Assembly: GCA_022704925.1 (NCBI GenBank)
Contig: JAKJFK010000003.1
Location: forward strand, 1 to 29,896
DNA: 29,896 bases
From: a candidate division TA06 bacterium
GTDB lineage: Bacteria; Ratteibacteria; UBA8468; MWAK01
Direction of reading: 5' to 3'
Shown piece after piece: positions 15,341-23,301 of this stretch. The notes beneath the pieces were generated by a model, which worked only from the letters and a program-made list of their open reading frames with translations, was not told the origin of the DNA and did not search any database. The position numbers and the translations under genes were made by a program. Numbering within the stretch: the stretch's first letter is position 1; the number at the start of each line of letters is the position of its first letter.

Positions 15341-16464
15341 TTTTTCTCCGGGCCGGACGCGGCCGGTTTCAAGGCGCGGCGGCAGTAGTCGGCCGCCCAG
15401 CGCACCCGCTCGATCTCGCCGGCCGGCGGCACCTCGTCGGAGGCGCCCAGGACCAGGCGGGGGGCGAAGAGTTTCACGACGCGCTCGACGGTCGCCTGGA
15501 ACTCGGCCTCCGGGCAGGAAGGCAAAAAGGAGATGGCCGGTATGCCGTCCAGCAGGACCTTGCCGCCGGCGGCCGCCCGCAGTTCTTCCAGTTCGACGTC
15601 GCCCTGGGGCCGGGGCGTGAGCGCCTCCAGGCCGTCAAAGGGCAGAAATTTCAGATATTTAAGCAGGGGTCGCAGGCTGCCGTCAAGGTGGATGTGGGTG
15701 CGGATGCCGGCGGCGCGCAGCTGGCCGGCCCGCTTCTCGTAGAAGGGCAGGCAGTAGGTTTCGAAGTGGCGCGGGGAGACGATGTTGGCGTCGATGTTCT
15801 CGCCGAAGTTGACCAGGCGGGCCCGGCCGTAAGCGGCCAGTTCCCGGTAGAGGGTGTCGTAGGAGTCGTCGATGGCCGCCATCAGCGCCTCGACCCGGCC
15901 GGGCCGGTCGGCCAGGTTGTAGATGAGCCCTTCCAGGCCCATCCAGACGATGGAGAGGGCCTGGTAGCCGCCGCGAGGCAGGTAGAACTGGGGCTGAGCC
16001 CGGTCGCCGAAGAAGGCGCTGCCGGCCTCGAAGGTTTCGGGACGGAAGTGGTAGGAGGTGTGGCGGAAGAAGGCGATGGCCGACTCGATCTCATCGGCGT
16101 CGGAAACCGGGTGGCGCACCAGCCGCCAGCCGCCCTCGGAGGAGCGGCCGTACTCGCTCACCAGCCGGCCGGCCGGGGTCTCGATGGTGCGGAACCGGCG
16201 GTCGCCGTTCTCGGTGACGGTGATCCGGACTTCGACGTCGTTGACCTCCTCGACCGGCCAGAAGCCGTAGAGGTAGCGGGGCGCGGCGCCCAGGTCATCG
16301 TAGATGTCGCGCAGGGAGAGGCCTCGGTACTTCTCCGGGAAGGGCGCGCCATAGGGCTTGCCGGCCCGGTTCCACTCGTACCAGGTCTCCAGCCGGGGCT
16401 GAAAGGGAATCCGGTCCACGGGCCGCCCTTCGAAGACGGCCAGGTTGATTTCGCGGGCGGTCAT
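15337..16464 (-). CDS. Uroporphyrinogen decarboxylase-like protein (methyltransferase-like clade)
   Basis: The protein has 375 residues from ATG 16464, which follows GGAG with a 5-base gap. An ATG at 16500 is in frame but its extra codons are formed by a repeat remnant. The fold is URO-D-like (MTAREINLAVFEGRPVDRIP, NIVSPRHFETYCLPFYEK, THIHLDGSLRPLL). The RQAGRY signature of true HemE is absent, so haem synthesis is unlikely. A His257-x-His259-x-Asp261 motif sits where corrinoid/Zn methyltransferases of the MtaA/MtbA kind bind metal; C-terminal ASDEVPPAGEIERV matches the common end of the family. Such proteins often demethylate or transfer methyl groups from methoxylated or methylated substrates, but no corrinoid protein gene is visible here. 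It overlaps the next gene by four bases. Confidence 0.88.
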   Translation of the reverse strand: MTAREINLAVFEGRPVDRIPFQPRLETWYEWNRAGKPYGAPFPEKYRGLSLRDIYDDLGAAPRYLYGFWPVEEVNDVEVRITVTENGDRRFRTIETPAGRLVSEYGRSSEGGWRLVRHPVSDADEIESAIAFFRHTSYHFRPETFEAGSAFFGDRAQPQFYLPRGGYQALSIVWMGLEGLIYNLADRPGRVEALMAAIDDSYDTLYRELAAYGRARLVNFGENIDANIVSPRHFETYCLPFYEKRAGQLRAAGIRTHIHLDGSLRPLLKYLKFLPFDGLEALTPRPQGDVELEELRAAAGGKVLLDGIPAISFLPSCPEAEFQATVERVVKLFAPRLVLGASDEVPPAGEIERVRWAADYCRRALKPAASGPEKK

Positions 16465-16495
16465 TGGCACTCCGTTTGAACGGGATGATTTAATA

Positions 16496-16519
16496 GGCAT
16501 CCAATCCTTAAAAGGTTTT
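16496..16519 (-). repeat. Remnant of the dispersed hairpin repeat (locus R3)
   Basis: Read on the minus strand, these 24 bases match 14345-14368 at 22 positions (core AAAACCTTTTAAGGA). The hairpin part is missing. The remnant lies between the lipoprotein gene (stop 16543) and the UroD-like gene (start 16464) and is in the opposite orientation to the other two loci. Confidence 0.6.
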
Positions 16520-16542
16520 AAACCAAAAACAATCTCCCTCCG

Positions 16543-16977
16543 TTACGGCAGGCCCTCGATGGCGACCACGGTGCCCGGCGGCGGGGTGGAGACCCCGTCA
16601 ATCCGGCGCATGAGGTCAACCTTGAGCAGGCGGCCGGAGCGGTCAAAATAGGCGATCCGCAGGTCGCGGACCACCGGGCCGTAGCCCTGGTCGCGGTTGG
16701 TGAAGGAGACGCCGGCCGGCAGGGAGGGGAAAAGGATCAGGGTCCGCTCAAAATCGGCGGGCCGGGCGCCGGCGAAGCCCTGGCTGGCCAGGCGGCCGTT
16801 CTCGGCCAGCAGAATCCGGACACCCTTGAAGTTGACTTGGGGCCAGGCCTTGAACTCGATGCGCGACTGACGGTAATCGATTATCTTGGGGGCCGGCGGG
16901 TTCGATCCGGCCTGGACCGAACAACCGGCGAAGGCCGCCAGTGAAAAGAGCAGCAGGATCAAAAATGCGCGTTTCAT
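16543..16977 (-). CDS. Small lipoprotein with DUF192-like domain
   Basis: The protein has 144 residues from ATG 16977, with AGGAGG four bases before it. The N-terminus is a lipoprotein signal (FLILLLFSLAAFAGC) with the lipid-carrying Cys19. The mature part, from ~45, follows the DUF192 (PF02643) pattern: a short strand (RILLAENG), GFAGARP in place of GLMxR, LILFPSLPAGVSFTNRD, LRIAYFDRSGRLLKVDLM, and PPPGTVVAIEGLP at the end. DUF192 proteins are small secreted beta-domains of unknown biochemical role. The usual last 15-20 residues (leading to VGD) are missing, and a repeat remnant lies 24 bases beyond the stop, so the end may have been cut. It lies 26 bases downstream of the ADP-ribosylglycohydrolase-like gene and is likely in one transcript with it. 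The domain call is by eye. Confidence 0.7.
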   Translation of the reverse strand: MKRAFLILLLFSLAAFAGCSVQAGSNPPAPKIIDYRQSRIEFKAWPQVNFKGVRILLAENGRLASQGFAGARPADFERTLILFPSLPAGVSFTNRDQGYGPVVRDLRIAYFDRSGRLLKVDLMRRIDGVSTPPPGTVVAIEGLP

Positions 16978-17003
16978 GACGCCTCCTTGTCGTTCGTTCC
17001 GGA

Positions 17004-18341
17004 TTAAACGGTTGATTCCAGTTTAAGGGTGCGTTCGGCCAGTTCCGAAATCCGGAGCAGGTGGAAGCCGGAGAGGCGGGTCTCCAGGGTGTCGTGCAGC
17101 GGCCCGGTCCATTCGGCCGGCAGGCGGCCGGCGCCGAGCATCATGCCCAGGATGGAGCCGACGGTGGCGCCGTTGCAGTCGGTGTCGAAGACGGCCTGGA
17201 CGGCGGCGCAGACGGAGCGGCCGAAGTCGCGTTCGCCCCAGAGCAGGCCGAGCGCCACCGCCTGGGCGTTGCTGAGCACGTGGCACCAGTGGTGGCTGAA
17301 GGACTCGTCCCAGCGGGCGTGCAGCCGGCCGATGGCCGCCTCGAGGTCGAGGCCCTGGCGGCGCCATTCGAAGACCTCGCTGACCGCTTCGGTCAGCCGG
17401 GAGGCCGCCGGGACCTGACGGAGGCCGGCCCGGATGATCTCGGCCGGGTCGTCCAGGACCGCGGCGGCGGCCAGCATCGCCGCCACCCACATGGCGCCGT
17501 AAATACCGTTCCCGGTGTGGCTGACCGAGGCGTCACGCCAGGCCAGTTCGGCGGCCCGTTTGGGCCGGCCCGGGTTGACGTAACCGTAGATGTCGGCCCG
17601 GATCTGGGCGCCGATCCACTCCCGGAAGGGGTTGCGGAAGGCGGCCGAGGCCGGCGGGAGAACCAGGTTGGCGAAATTGCGGTAGGCGATCCGCTCGGCG
17701 GTGCAGGCGCAAAGCAGCGGCAGCCGCCTCAGCCAGGCGTCGGCCACGTCAATCGGGGTGAATTCAAAACCGCGCTCCTCGAGGATGACCAGGCCCAGGA
17801 CGGTGTAGTTGGTGTCGTCGTCGGCGACCATCCGGTCGACCCGGTTGATGAAGGGGGCGCTGGGCTTTACCTGGTAGCGCTCCAGGAGGGCCGGGTCAAA
17901 GTCGGAGCGCAGGTAGCCGGCCAGCGGGTAGCGGCCGGTCTCCTTCAGGTATCCGTGCAGCCGGGCCCGCCGCCAGCCCTCGACCGGCTTGCCGAGCAGG
18001 CAGCCGCAGCAGCGGCCGAGCCAGGCGCCCAGGAGGCGGTCGGCCCGGCCTTTGGCATCCCCGGAGGCCGGCGGCAGGGAGACCGGGGCCGACCGGAGCG
18101 ACCTGATGGAGGCCAGGTCCGAGGGCTCCCGGCCTTCTGCCTCCGGCCGGAAGGGACGGGCGGCCGCCCGGTCAAGCAGGGCGTTCAAGGCGGGCTGGGC
18201 CGCCTCAAGCTCCTCAGGGGAGCGGACCAGCCAGGCCTGGAATTCGGATTCCAGGTCGGCGGTGTCGCGCCCCTCGTCCTTCAACTGGGCCAGCTCGATC
18301 CGCAGGAAATCATGGTTGATCGCCAGCCACTTGGTATTCAT
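17004..18341 (-). CDS. ADP-ribosylglycohydrolase-family protein (DraG/ARH fold)
   Basis: The protein has 445 residues from ATG 18341, preceded by GGGAGGG. Residues ~100-435 have the all-alpha DraG fold: GRADRLLGAWLGRCCGCLLGKPVEGW, the acidic metal motif VADDDTNYT (Asp174-176), and the second metal motif FDTDCNGATVGSILG (Asp386, Asp388). Two Mg ions bound by these residues normally help remove ADP-ribose from proteins or hydrolyse related N-glycosides. Residues 1-95 are an extra N-terminal segment with no recognised domain. In sugar-degrading bacteria, large members of this family are often found next to glycosidases and may act on nucleosides or other N-glycosides rather than on modified proteins; this is inference. 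The gene is followed closely by the small lipoprotein gene. Confidence 0.88.
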   Translation of the reverse strand: MNTKWLAINHDFLRIELAQLKDEGRDTADLESEFQAWLVRSPEELEAAQPALNALLDRAAARPFRPEAEGREPSDLASIRSLRSAPVSLPPASGDAKGRADRLLGAWLGRCCGCLLGKPVEGWRRARLHGYLKETGRYPLAGYLRSDFDPALLERYQVKPSAPFINRVDRMVADDDTNYTVLGLVILEERGFEFTPIDVADAWLRRLPLLCACTAERIAYRNFANLVLPPASAAFRNPFREWIGAQIRADIYGYVNPGRPKRAAELAWRDASVSHTGNGIYGAMWVAAMLAAAAVLDDPAEIIRAGLRQVPAASRLTEAVSEVFEWRRQGLDLEAAIGRLHARWDESFSHHWCHVLSNAQAVALGLLWGERDFGRSVCAAVQAVFDTDCNGATVGSILGMMLGAGRLPAEWTGPLHDTLETRLSGFHLLRISELAERTLKLESTV

Positions 18342-18379
18342 GCCCTTTCCCTCCCGATGGCGATAAACAGCAACCTATC

Positions 18380-19348
18380 TCATCTCTTTTCGACCGGCGT
18401 CGGCACACCCCGCCGCTCGGCCAGCACGCGCCGCAGGCGTTCCGGGTCGACGCGCTCCCAGAGGCCGAGCCCTTCCAGCCGCGCCCGGGCCCGGGCCTCA
18501 AAGTCGGGGCAGAGGCCGTAAACGTCCGGGTGGGCCTCGATCAGGATCCGGCCGCCCCAGGCGGCCGCCTTGACCGGTTCGTAGATAAATTCGCCCGGGT
18601 CGCCGATCCTGACCTGGCTGAAGAAGAAACCGACCTGCCCCGGCGCAAGCCGGACGCAGCCGTGGCTCATGGCCAGGCCGATGGAACCGGGCTGGTTGGT
18701 GCCGTGCAGACCGGTGCTTTCAATCGAGGTGCCCACCCAGTAGTCGCCCAGCGGGTTGTCCGGCCCGGGCGGCACGATTTCGCGATAACCGTTATTCTCG
18801 CGGCGGGCGATATTCTCGGTCATGCGCCAGGACGGGTTGCGCACCCGGCTGGTGACCTTGAAGGCGCCCAGCGGAGTTTGCCAGTCGGTCCGGCCGATGC
18901 CGACCGGGTAGATGGCCAGCAGTTTGCCGGCGCGGAAGAAGAAGAGCCGGTACTCGGGCAGGTTGACCACCAGCCCGTTCTCGGGCGCCGCGGGCAGGAT
19001 CATCCGGCTCGGAACGATCAGCAGCCGGGCGATCCGGATCAGGTCCGGATTTTCAATGTGGTTGGCCCGCATCAGGAAGGCGGCCGGGACCCCGTGGCGC
19101 CGGGCGATGGAGGAGAGCGTCTCGCCGGCGGCCACCCGGTGAAAGGACTCGGCGCCGATGACCATCGGTTGGGATCCGTCCGGGATGGCCGGCCGGCCGG
19201 TATCCACCTCGGCGGCCGCCGCAGCCGAGCCCAGGAGAAAGACGGCAAGAACTATTTTTAAGAACCCTGGCCCGGGGGCAACTCTTGAAAATCGGCAGAA
19301 AAGCAAGCGGACGAAACTGATTAATTCCATAAAGTTGTCAGGTTTCAA
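18380..19348 (-). CDS. LysM / L,D-transpeptidase (YkuD) cell-wall enzyme
   Basis: The protein has 322 residues with a hydrophobic export segment (~30-46, ending SAAAAAE). A LysM domain follows at ~68-112 (HRVAAGETLSSIARRHG), then a YkuD catalytic domain at ~122-260 with the signature HGTNQPGSIGLAMSHGCVRL; the Cys at 231 is the nucleophile. Such enzymes make 3-3 cross-links in peptidoglycan or attach proteins to it, in the periplasm. The start is set at TTG 19348 because it overlaps the TGA of the upstream epimerase gene by four bases (TTGA) and has GAGG seven bases before it. ATG 19330 is the alternative and has no clear ribosome site. A 12-bp inverted repeat spans the start region. It is the last gene of the surface-glycan cluster. 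Confidence 0.88.
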   Translation of the reverse strand: MKPDNFMELISFVRLLFCRFSRVAPGPGFLKIVLAVFLLGSAAAAAEVDTGRPAIPDGSQPMVIGAESFHRVAAGETLSSIARRHGVPAAFLMRANHIENPDLIRIARLLIVPSRMILPAAPENGLVVNLPEYRLFFFRAGKLLAIYPVGIGRTDWQTPLGAFKVTSRVRNPSWRMTENIARRENNGYREIVPPGPDNPLGDYWVGTSIESTGLHGTNQPGSIGLAMSHGCVRLAPGQVGFFFSQVRIGDPGEFIYEPVKAAAWGGRILIEAHPDVYGLCPDFEARARARLEGLGLWERVDPERLRRVLAERRGVPTPVEKR

Positions 19349-19354
19349 GAGTTG
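19279..19354 (-). other. 12-bp perfect inverted repeat spanning the L,D-transpeptidase start
   Basis: CAACTCTTGAAA (minus strand 19354-19343) contains the epimerase stop and the TTG start, and pairs perfectly with TTTCAAGAGTTG (minus strand 19290-19279), leaving a 52-base loop. In mRNA it would lock the TTG start in a stem and leave ATG 19330 in the loop. Confidence 0.6.
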
Positions 19355-20478
19355 ACCTCAAGATCGGCGCGGAGGGCCCGGACCACCCGGCCGGCCACGC
19401 GGCCGTCCCAGAGGGCGGGGCGGCGGATCGGCCGACGCCGGCCGGCCAGGCACTGCCGGAAGGAGCGCCGGATGCCTTCCGGTTCGGTGCCGGCCAGGCG
19501 GTTGCCGCCGGCCCGGAGCGTGACCAGCCACTCGGTCCGGTCGCGCAAGGTCAGGCAGGGAACCTTGAGGATGGCGGACTCGGCCTGGAGGCCGCCGGAA
19601 TCGGTCAGGACCAGTCGGCTGTTAAGCAGCAGGCCCAGGAAGTCGAGGTAACCGAGTGGTTCGGTCAAAATGAAGCCGGGCCGCTCCCGGAAGATCCGTT
19701 CCAGGCCGGCGCGGCCGATGACGGACCTTGTGCGCGGGTGGCAGGGGAAGAGCAGCGGCAGGTCGGACGAGAGGGCGGCCAGCGTTTCCAGCAGCCCGGC
19801 CAGGATCTTCGGGTCGTCCACGTTGGCCGGCCGGTGCAGGGTGACCAGGCCGTAGGCGCGCCGGCGCAGTTTCAGCCCGGCCAGCCCCGCCGGCGGCCCG
19901 GCGGCCCGGGAACGCAAGCTCAAAAGGGTGTCGGAGAGGATGTTGCCGACCAGCCGGACACGGCCGGCCGGGATGCCTTCGCGGCGCAGGTTGCGGCCGT
20001 CGGCCGGCGTGGTGGTAAAGAGGAGGTCGGCCAGGTGGTCGGTCAGGACCCGGTTCATCTCCTCGGGCATCAGGCGGTCGTAACTGCGCAGGCCCGATTC
20101 GAGGTGGGCCAGGCGCGGCCGGCCGGAACGGCGGCGGCAGCGGAACTGGGCGGTGGCCAGGGCGGCGGCCAGGGTGGAGTTGACGTCGCCGGTCACCACC
20201 ACCAGGTCGGGGTCGAAACGTTCCAGCGCCCCTTCGAAACCGGCCATGATCCGGCCGGTCTGCTCCGAGGGCGGACCGGAACCGGCGCCGAGGAAGAGAT
20301 CGGGCGGCGGCAGTTCCAGGTCGCGGAAGAAGACCTCGGACATCCGGTAGTCGTAATGCTGGCCGGTGTGGACCAGGATCGGCTCGAACTCCCCGGGAAA
20401 CCGGGCCAGTTCGCGCCGGAGCGGGGCCACCTTCATGAAGTTGGGCCGGGCCCCGGCCACCAGGATTATCCGTTTCAT
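19345..20478 (-). CDS. wecB: UDP-N-acetylglucosamine 2-epimerase (non-hydrolysing)
   Basis: The protein has 377 residues, the typical WecB length. ATG 20478 overlaps the stop of the upstream glycosyltransferase gene (ATGA); the frame extends upstream only as its shadow. Family motifs are in order: GARPNFMKVAPL, HTGQHYDYRMSEVFF, VVTGDVNSTLAAALA, AHLESGLRSYDR, MPEEMNRVLTDH, LVGNILSDTLL and LTDSGGLQAE. The enzyme interconverts UDP-GlcNAc and UDP-ManNAc in the cytoplasm, giving ManNAc units for surface polysaccharides. ESG in place of the usual EAG and GLQAE for GIQEE are small departures. It is translationally coupled to its neighbours on both sides. Confidence 0.93.
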   Translation of the reverse strand: MKRIILVAGARPNFMKVAPLRRELARFPGEFEPILVHTGQHYDYRMSEVFFRDLELPPPDLFLGAGSGPPSEQTGRIMAGFEGALERFDPDLVVVTGDVNSTLAAALATAQFRCRRRSGRPRLAHLESGLRSYDRLMPEEMNRVLTDHLADLLFTTTPADGRNLRREGIPAGRVRLVGNILSDTLLSLRSRAAGPPAGLAGLKLRRRAYGLVTLHRPANVDDPKILAGLLETLAALSSDLPLLFPCHPRTRSVIGRAGLERIFRERPGFILTEPLGYLDFLGLLLNSRLVLTDSGGLQAESAILKVPCLTLRDRTEWLVTLRAGGNRLAGTEPEGIRRSFRQCLAGRRRPIRRPALWDGRVAGRVVRALRADLEVNS

Positions 20479-21713
20479 CCGGCCTTTCCTTCCAGGACGG
20501 CGGCGAACTTGGCGGCCATCTCCCGCTGGCTGTACTTGAGGATCTCCTCGCGGCGGCCGCCGTAACCGACCCGGCCGGACCCGCGCCACTGCCCGTACCA
20601 GTCCAGCAGCCGGGCCTCAAGCGCCGCGCGGTCGGCGCAGTGAAAACCGGCGCCGGTCCGCTCCAGCAGGTCCCGGACCACGCCGCCGGAGCCGCCCAGG
20701 GCCAGGACCGGCCGGCCGGCGGCCAGGTACTCAAAGAGCTTGGCGGTGTAAACTCCCGTTTCGGCCGGGTCGTCCCAGTTGAGCAGGAGCAGGACCTGGC
20801 TGGAACGCTGGCGGGCCACCGCCTCGCGCCGGGGAACCGGACCGTGCTGGCGAACCAGGCCGGAGAGGCCGAGGCGGCCGGCGGCGCTGGCCAGACTCAT
20901 TTCAGGCCGGCCGTAAAAGTTGACCTCGACCCGACCGGCCTCGATCCGGCCGGAGGCGGCCAGGCCGGCCAGGACCTCCAGGAGCAGAGACGGGTCGCGC
21001 CGGGCGCCGTAGAGACTGCCGGTGTAGGTGATGGTGAACTTCTCGTCCAGGAGGCCGCCGGCCGGGGCCAGCTCGGCCGGGTTGAAACCGTTCTCGATAA
21101 CCGCCACCGGATTGGAATAACGGCCGGCCAGGCGTTCGGCCAGCGGTCCGGAGACGGTGGTCAGGCAGTCGGCCCGGCTCAAGGTGCGCGCTTCCAGCTT
21201 CGCCTCGAGGCGGCGGACCAGCCGGGGGCGAGCGTAGTAGTGGTTCTGAGTCCAGAGATCACGGAAGTCGGCCACCCAGCGGACCCGCGGGAACTCCCGC
21301 TTCAGGGCGGCGGCGGCCAGGTGGCAGGTAGCCGGACTGGAGGTGCTGATCAGGGCTGAAACCGAGGCGTCGGCCAGCCAGGGCCGGGCCGCGTCCGCCG
21401 CGTAAAGGGACCAGCCGGCCTTGTTGTCCGGGAAGGCGACCAGGCCGGTCAGGCCGGCGGCCAGCCGGCGGGAATAAGACGGCCGGGCCGCGGCCGGGAG
21501 ACGGATCAGCCCGGACCGGTCAATCCGCTCGCCCGGCGCCGGCCAGGTTTCCAAGACCTGGAGTCCGGCCGCCGGCGGCCCGGGTCGGAAACTGGTCAAC
21601 ACCACCGGCTCCCAGCCGAACTCCGGCAGGTGGCGGGCCAGGCCGGCCGGCCGCAGCGAACCGACGTTGCGCGCCGGCGGGAAGTGGTAGGTGATGATCA
21701 GGACTTTTTTCAC
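20475..21713 (-). CDS. GT4-family glycosyltransferase
   Basis: The protein has 412 residues. The start is GTG 21713, overlapping the stop of the upstream glycosyltransferase gene by four bases (GTGA), with GAGG seven bases before it. The GT-B fold is shown by the N-terminal VLIITYHFPPARNVGSLRPAGLARHL, the linker strand VIENGFNP, the start of the C domain FTITYTGSLYGARRDPSLLLE, and the donor-binding TGVYTAKLFEYLAAGRPVLAL. It transfers a sugar from a nucleotide donor to a growing glycan at the inner membrane face; donor and acceptor are unknown. The WADFRDLWTQNHYY stretch is common in this subgroup of GT4 enzymes of O-antigen and capsule clusters. Confidence 0.9.
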   Translation of the reverse strand: MKKVLIITYHFPPARNVGSLRPAGLARHLPEFGWEPVVLTSFRPGPPAAGLQVLETWPAPGERIDRSGLIRLPAAARPSYSRRLAAGLTGLVAFPDNKAGWSLYAADAARPWLADASVSALISTSSPATCHLAAAALKREFPRVRWVADFRDLWTQNHYYARPRLVRRLEAKLEARTLSRADCLTTVSGPLAERLAGRYSNPVAVIENGFNPAELAPAGGLLDEKFTITYTGSLYGARRDPSLLLEVLAGLAASGRIEAGRVEVNFYGRPEMSLASAAGRLGLSGLVRQHGPVPRREAVARQRSSQVLLLLNWDDPAETGVYTAKLFEYLAAGRPVLALGGSGGVVRDLLERTGAGFHCADRAALEARLLDWYGQWRGSGRVGYGGRREEILKYSQREMAAKFAAVLEGKAG

Positions 21714-22750
21714 GCGGGATCCTCGCAAAGGTCCTGGTAAATCCCGACCAGCCGTTCGGCCACGCGCCGGAAGTCGTGGTGCCGCTCGACATAGGCGCGG
21801 CCGGCCTCGCCGAGCCGGAAACGGCCGGCGCCGTCGTCCAGCAGACCGGCCAGGACCGCACGGAGGTCGTCGGGGCCGGCCGAAACCAGCGGCAGGTCGT
21901 CGGGATAGCCGGGCCGGTAGCCCGGGTTGATAAAGCAGATCACCGGCTTGCCGCTGGCCATCGCCTCCAGCGCAAAGATACCGTAAGTGCCCAGGAGAAG
22001 CTGGTCAATGACGATGTCGGCCTCCTTGAGCGCCGCCCGGACCTGCCGGTTGGGAACGCCCTGCAGCTGGACGAAATCAAAATCCCGGCCAGAGGCCCGC
22101 AGCGACTCGACGGCCCGGGAGATGAAATCACTCCCCTTCAGGCCCGGGTTGGAGGGCGAATGGAGCACCAGCGGCCGGGCCTTGCGTGCCGGCGGCGGCG
22201 CGCAGGGGTATTCGCCCGGGTCGAGGGCCTGCGGCAGCCGGTAGCGCCGCCGGAAGAAGGGGGCCAGGTAGCCGTCCAGTTCCAGGTCGGCGGAGAGGCA
22301 GGCCCGGACGCGGCCGGCGACCCGGCGGGCGCGGCGCGCCTTCTTCCGCTCGCTCCGGGCCTCGGCCGGCAGCCGCTCCCGGAGCCGCGGGTTGGCCGCG
22401 CCGGCCCGGCTGTAAAAGCGGATGTCGCTCCCCCAGTAATGCATCAGGGTAACCTTTCCCAGCCGCCGGAGCAGTTCGAGGTCAACCGGGTTGGAGAAGA
22501 AGGTATGGCCGAAATGGAAGTGGAAGATGTCATACCGGCCGGCCCGGGCCAGGAAGGCCCGGAGCGATTCGAACCAGGCCGGGCCGCACCCGGGCCGGTC
22601 CAGCAGCCCGGCCGGGGCGCCCTGATAAGCGAACCGGTTGGACCGGTAAAAGAGGGCGTCGGCCGACCAGCCCGTTTCCCGCAGGCCGCGCACCAGCAGC
22701 CAGGCCTGGTTGGAGATGTTGACCGGAAGGTGGAGCACCCGCTGGTTCAT
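21710..22750 (-). CDS. GT4-like glycosyltransferase
   Basis: The protein has 346 residues from ATG 22750, which overlaps the TGA of the acyltransferase gene (ATGA); longer frames upstream are its shadow. Features of a GT-B enzyme are HFHFGHTFF and MHYWGSDIRFYSR in the N domain, LVLHSPSNPGLKGSDF at the domain junction, and the donor site TYGIFALEAMASGKPVICFI with Glu in FALEAMASGKP. The basic stretch SERKKARRARRVAGRVR (~145-160) may touch the membrane. It works with the neighbouring glycosyltransferase to build the same glycan. Substrate is unknown. Confidence 0.88.
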   Translation of the reverse strand: MNQRVLHLPVNISNQAWLLVRGLRETGWSADALFYRSNRFAYQGAPAGLLDRPGCGPAWFESLRAFLARAGRYDIFHFHFGHTFFSNPVDLELLRRLGKVTLMHYWGSDIRFYSRAGAANPRLRERLPAEARSERKKARRARRVAGRVRACLSADLELDGYLAPFFRRRYRLPQALDPGEYPCAPPPARKARPLVLHSPSNPGLKGSDFISRAVESLRASGRDFDFVQLQGVPNRQVRAALKEADIVIDQLLLGTYGIFALEAMASGKPVICFINPGYRPGYPDDLPLVSAGPDDLRAVLAGLLDDGAGRFRLGEAGRAYVERHHDFRRVAERLVGIYQDLCEDPA

Positions 22751-23283
22751 GACCGGGCCTTCAACCTCCGGGCCGGCACGCCGGCCCAGACCTCGCCGGC
22801 CGGCACCGGCCGGGTGACCACCGCGCCGGCGCCCACGATGGCGCCCGCGCCGACCGTCACGCCGGGCAGCAGGATCGAGCCGCAGCCGAGGTCGGCGCCG
22901 TCCCCGACCTCCACCGGCTTGAAGTCCAGCCCGGTCCACATCACCGGCAGGTCGGCCGGCTGGCCCGGGTGCTGGGAGGTCAGAATCTTGACCTGGGGGC
23001 CGATACCGACCGCCCGGCCGATGGTCAGCCCGCCGGCCGAGTGCAGGTAGCAACCGGGGCCAATCCAGCTGTCCGGACCGACAATCATCAGGTTGCGGTG
23101 GTACCCGTGCAGGATGGCGCCGTGGCCGATATAAACGTTGTCGCCGATCTCGATGTGCTCCGGGTGAAAAACGAGTACCCCGGCCTCGAAGACCACGCCC
23201 CGGCCCAGTCGGCGGAAGTCGCCGGCCTTGAAGGAGCCGTCGCCGTGGCTGCGGTAGGGCGGCCGGGAACTGGATTCATCCAT
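22747..23283 (-). CDS. Left-handed beta-helix (hexapeptide) acyltransferase
   Basis: The protein has 178 residues from ATG 23283, with AGGAGG four bases upstream. Hexapeptide repeats run from ~45 to 170 (IEIGDNVYIGHGAIL, LTIGRAVGIGPQVKI, VEVGDGADLGCGSILLPGVTVGAGAIVGAGAVVTRPVPAGEVWAGVPARRL). TSQHPGQPADLP lies at the loop where related enzymes carry the catalytic His. The end (WAGVPARRLKAR) is typical of O- or N-acetyltransferases of the CatB/WbbJ/PglD kinds. It probably acetylates the sugar made by the aminotransferase just upstream, or the finished glycan. Confidence 0.9.
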   Translation of the reverse strand: MDESSSRPPYRSHGDGSFKAGDFRRLGRGVVFEAGVLVFHPEHIEIGDNVYIGHGAILHGYHRNLMIVGPDSWIGPGCYLHSAGGLTIGRAVGIGPQVKILTSQHPGQPADLPVMWTGLDFKPVEVGDGADLGCGSILLPGVTVGAGAIVGAGAVVTRPVPAGEVWAGVPARRLKARS

Positions 23284-23301
23284 CAGACCTCCTTCGCCCG
23301 C

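Noticed and set aside
15337-16464. Haem biosynthesis enzyme HemE
   Set aside because: The URO-D fold is clear but the RQAGRY signature is absent and there are no haem neighbours.
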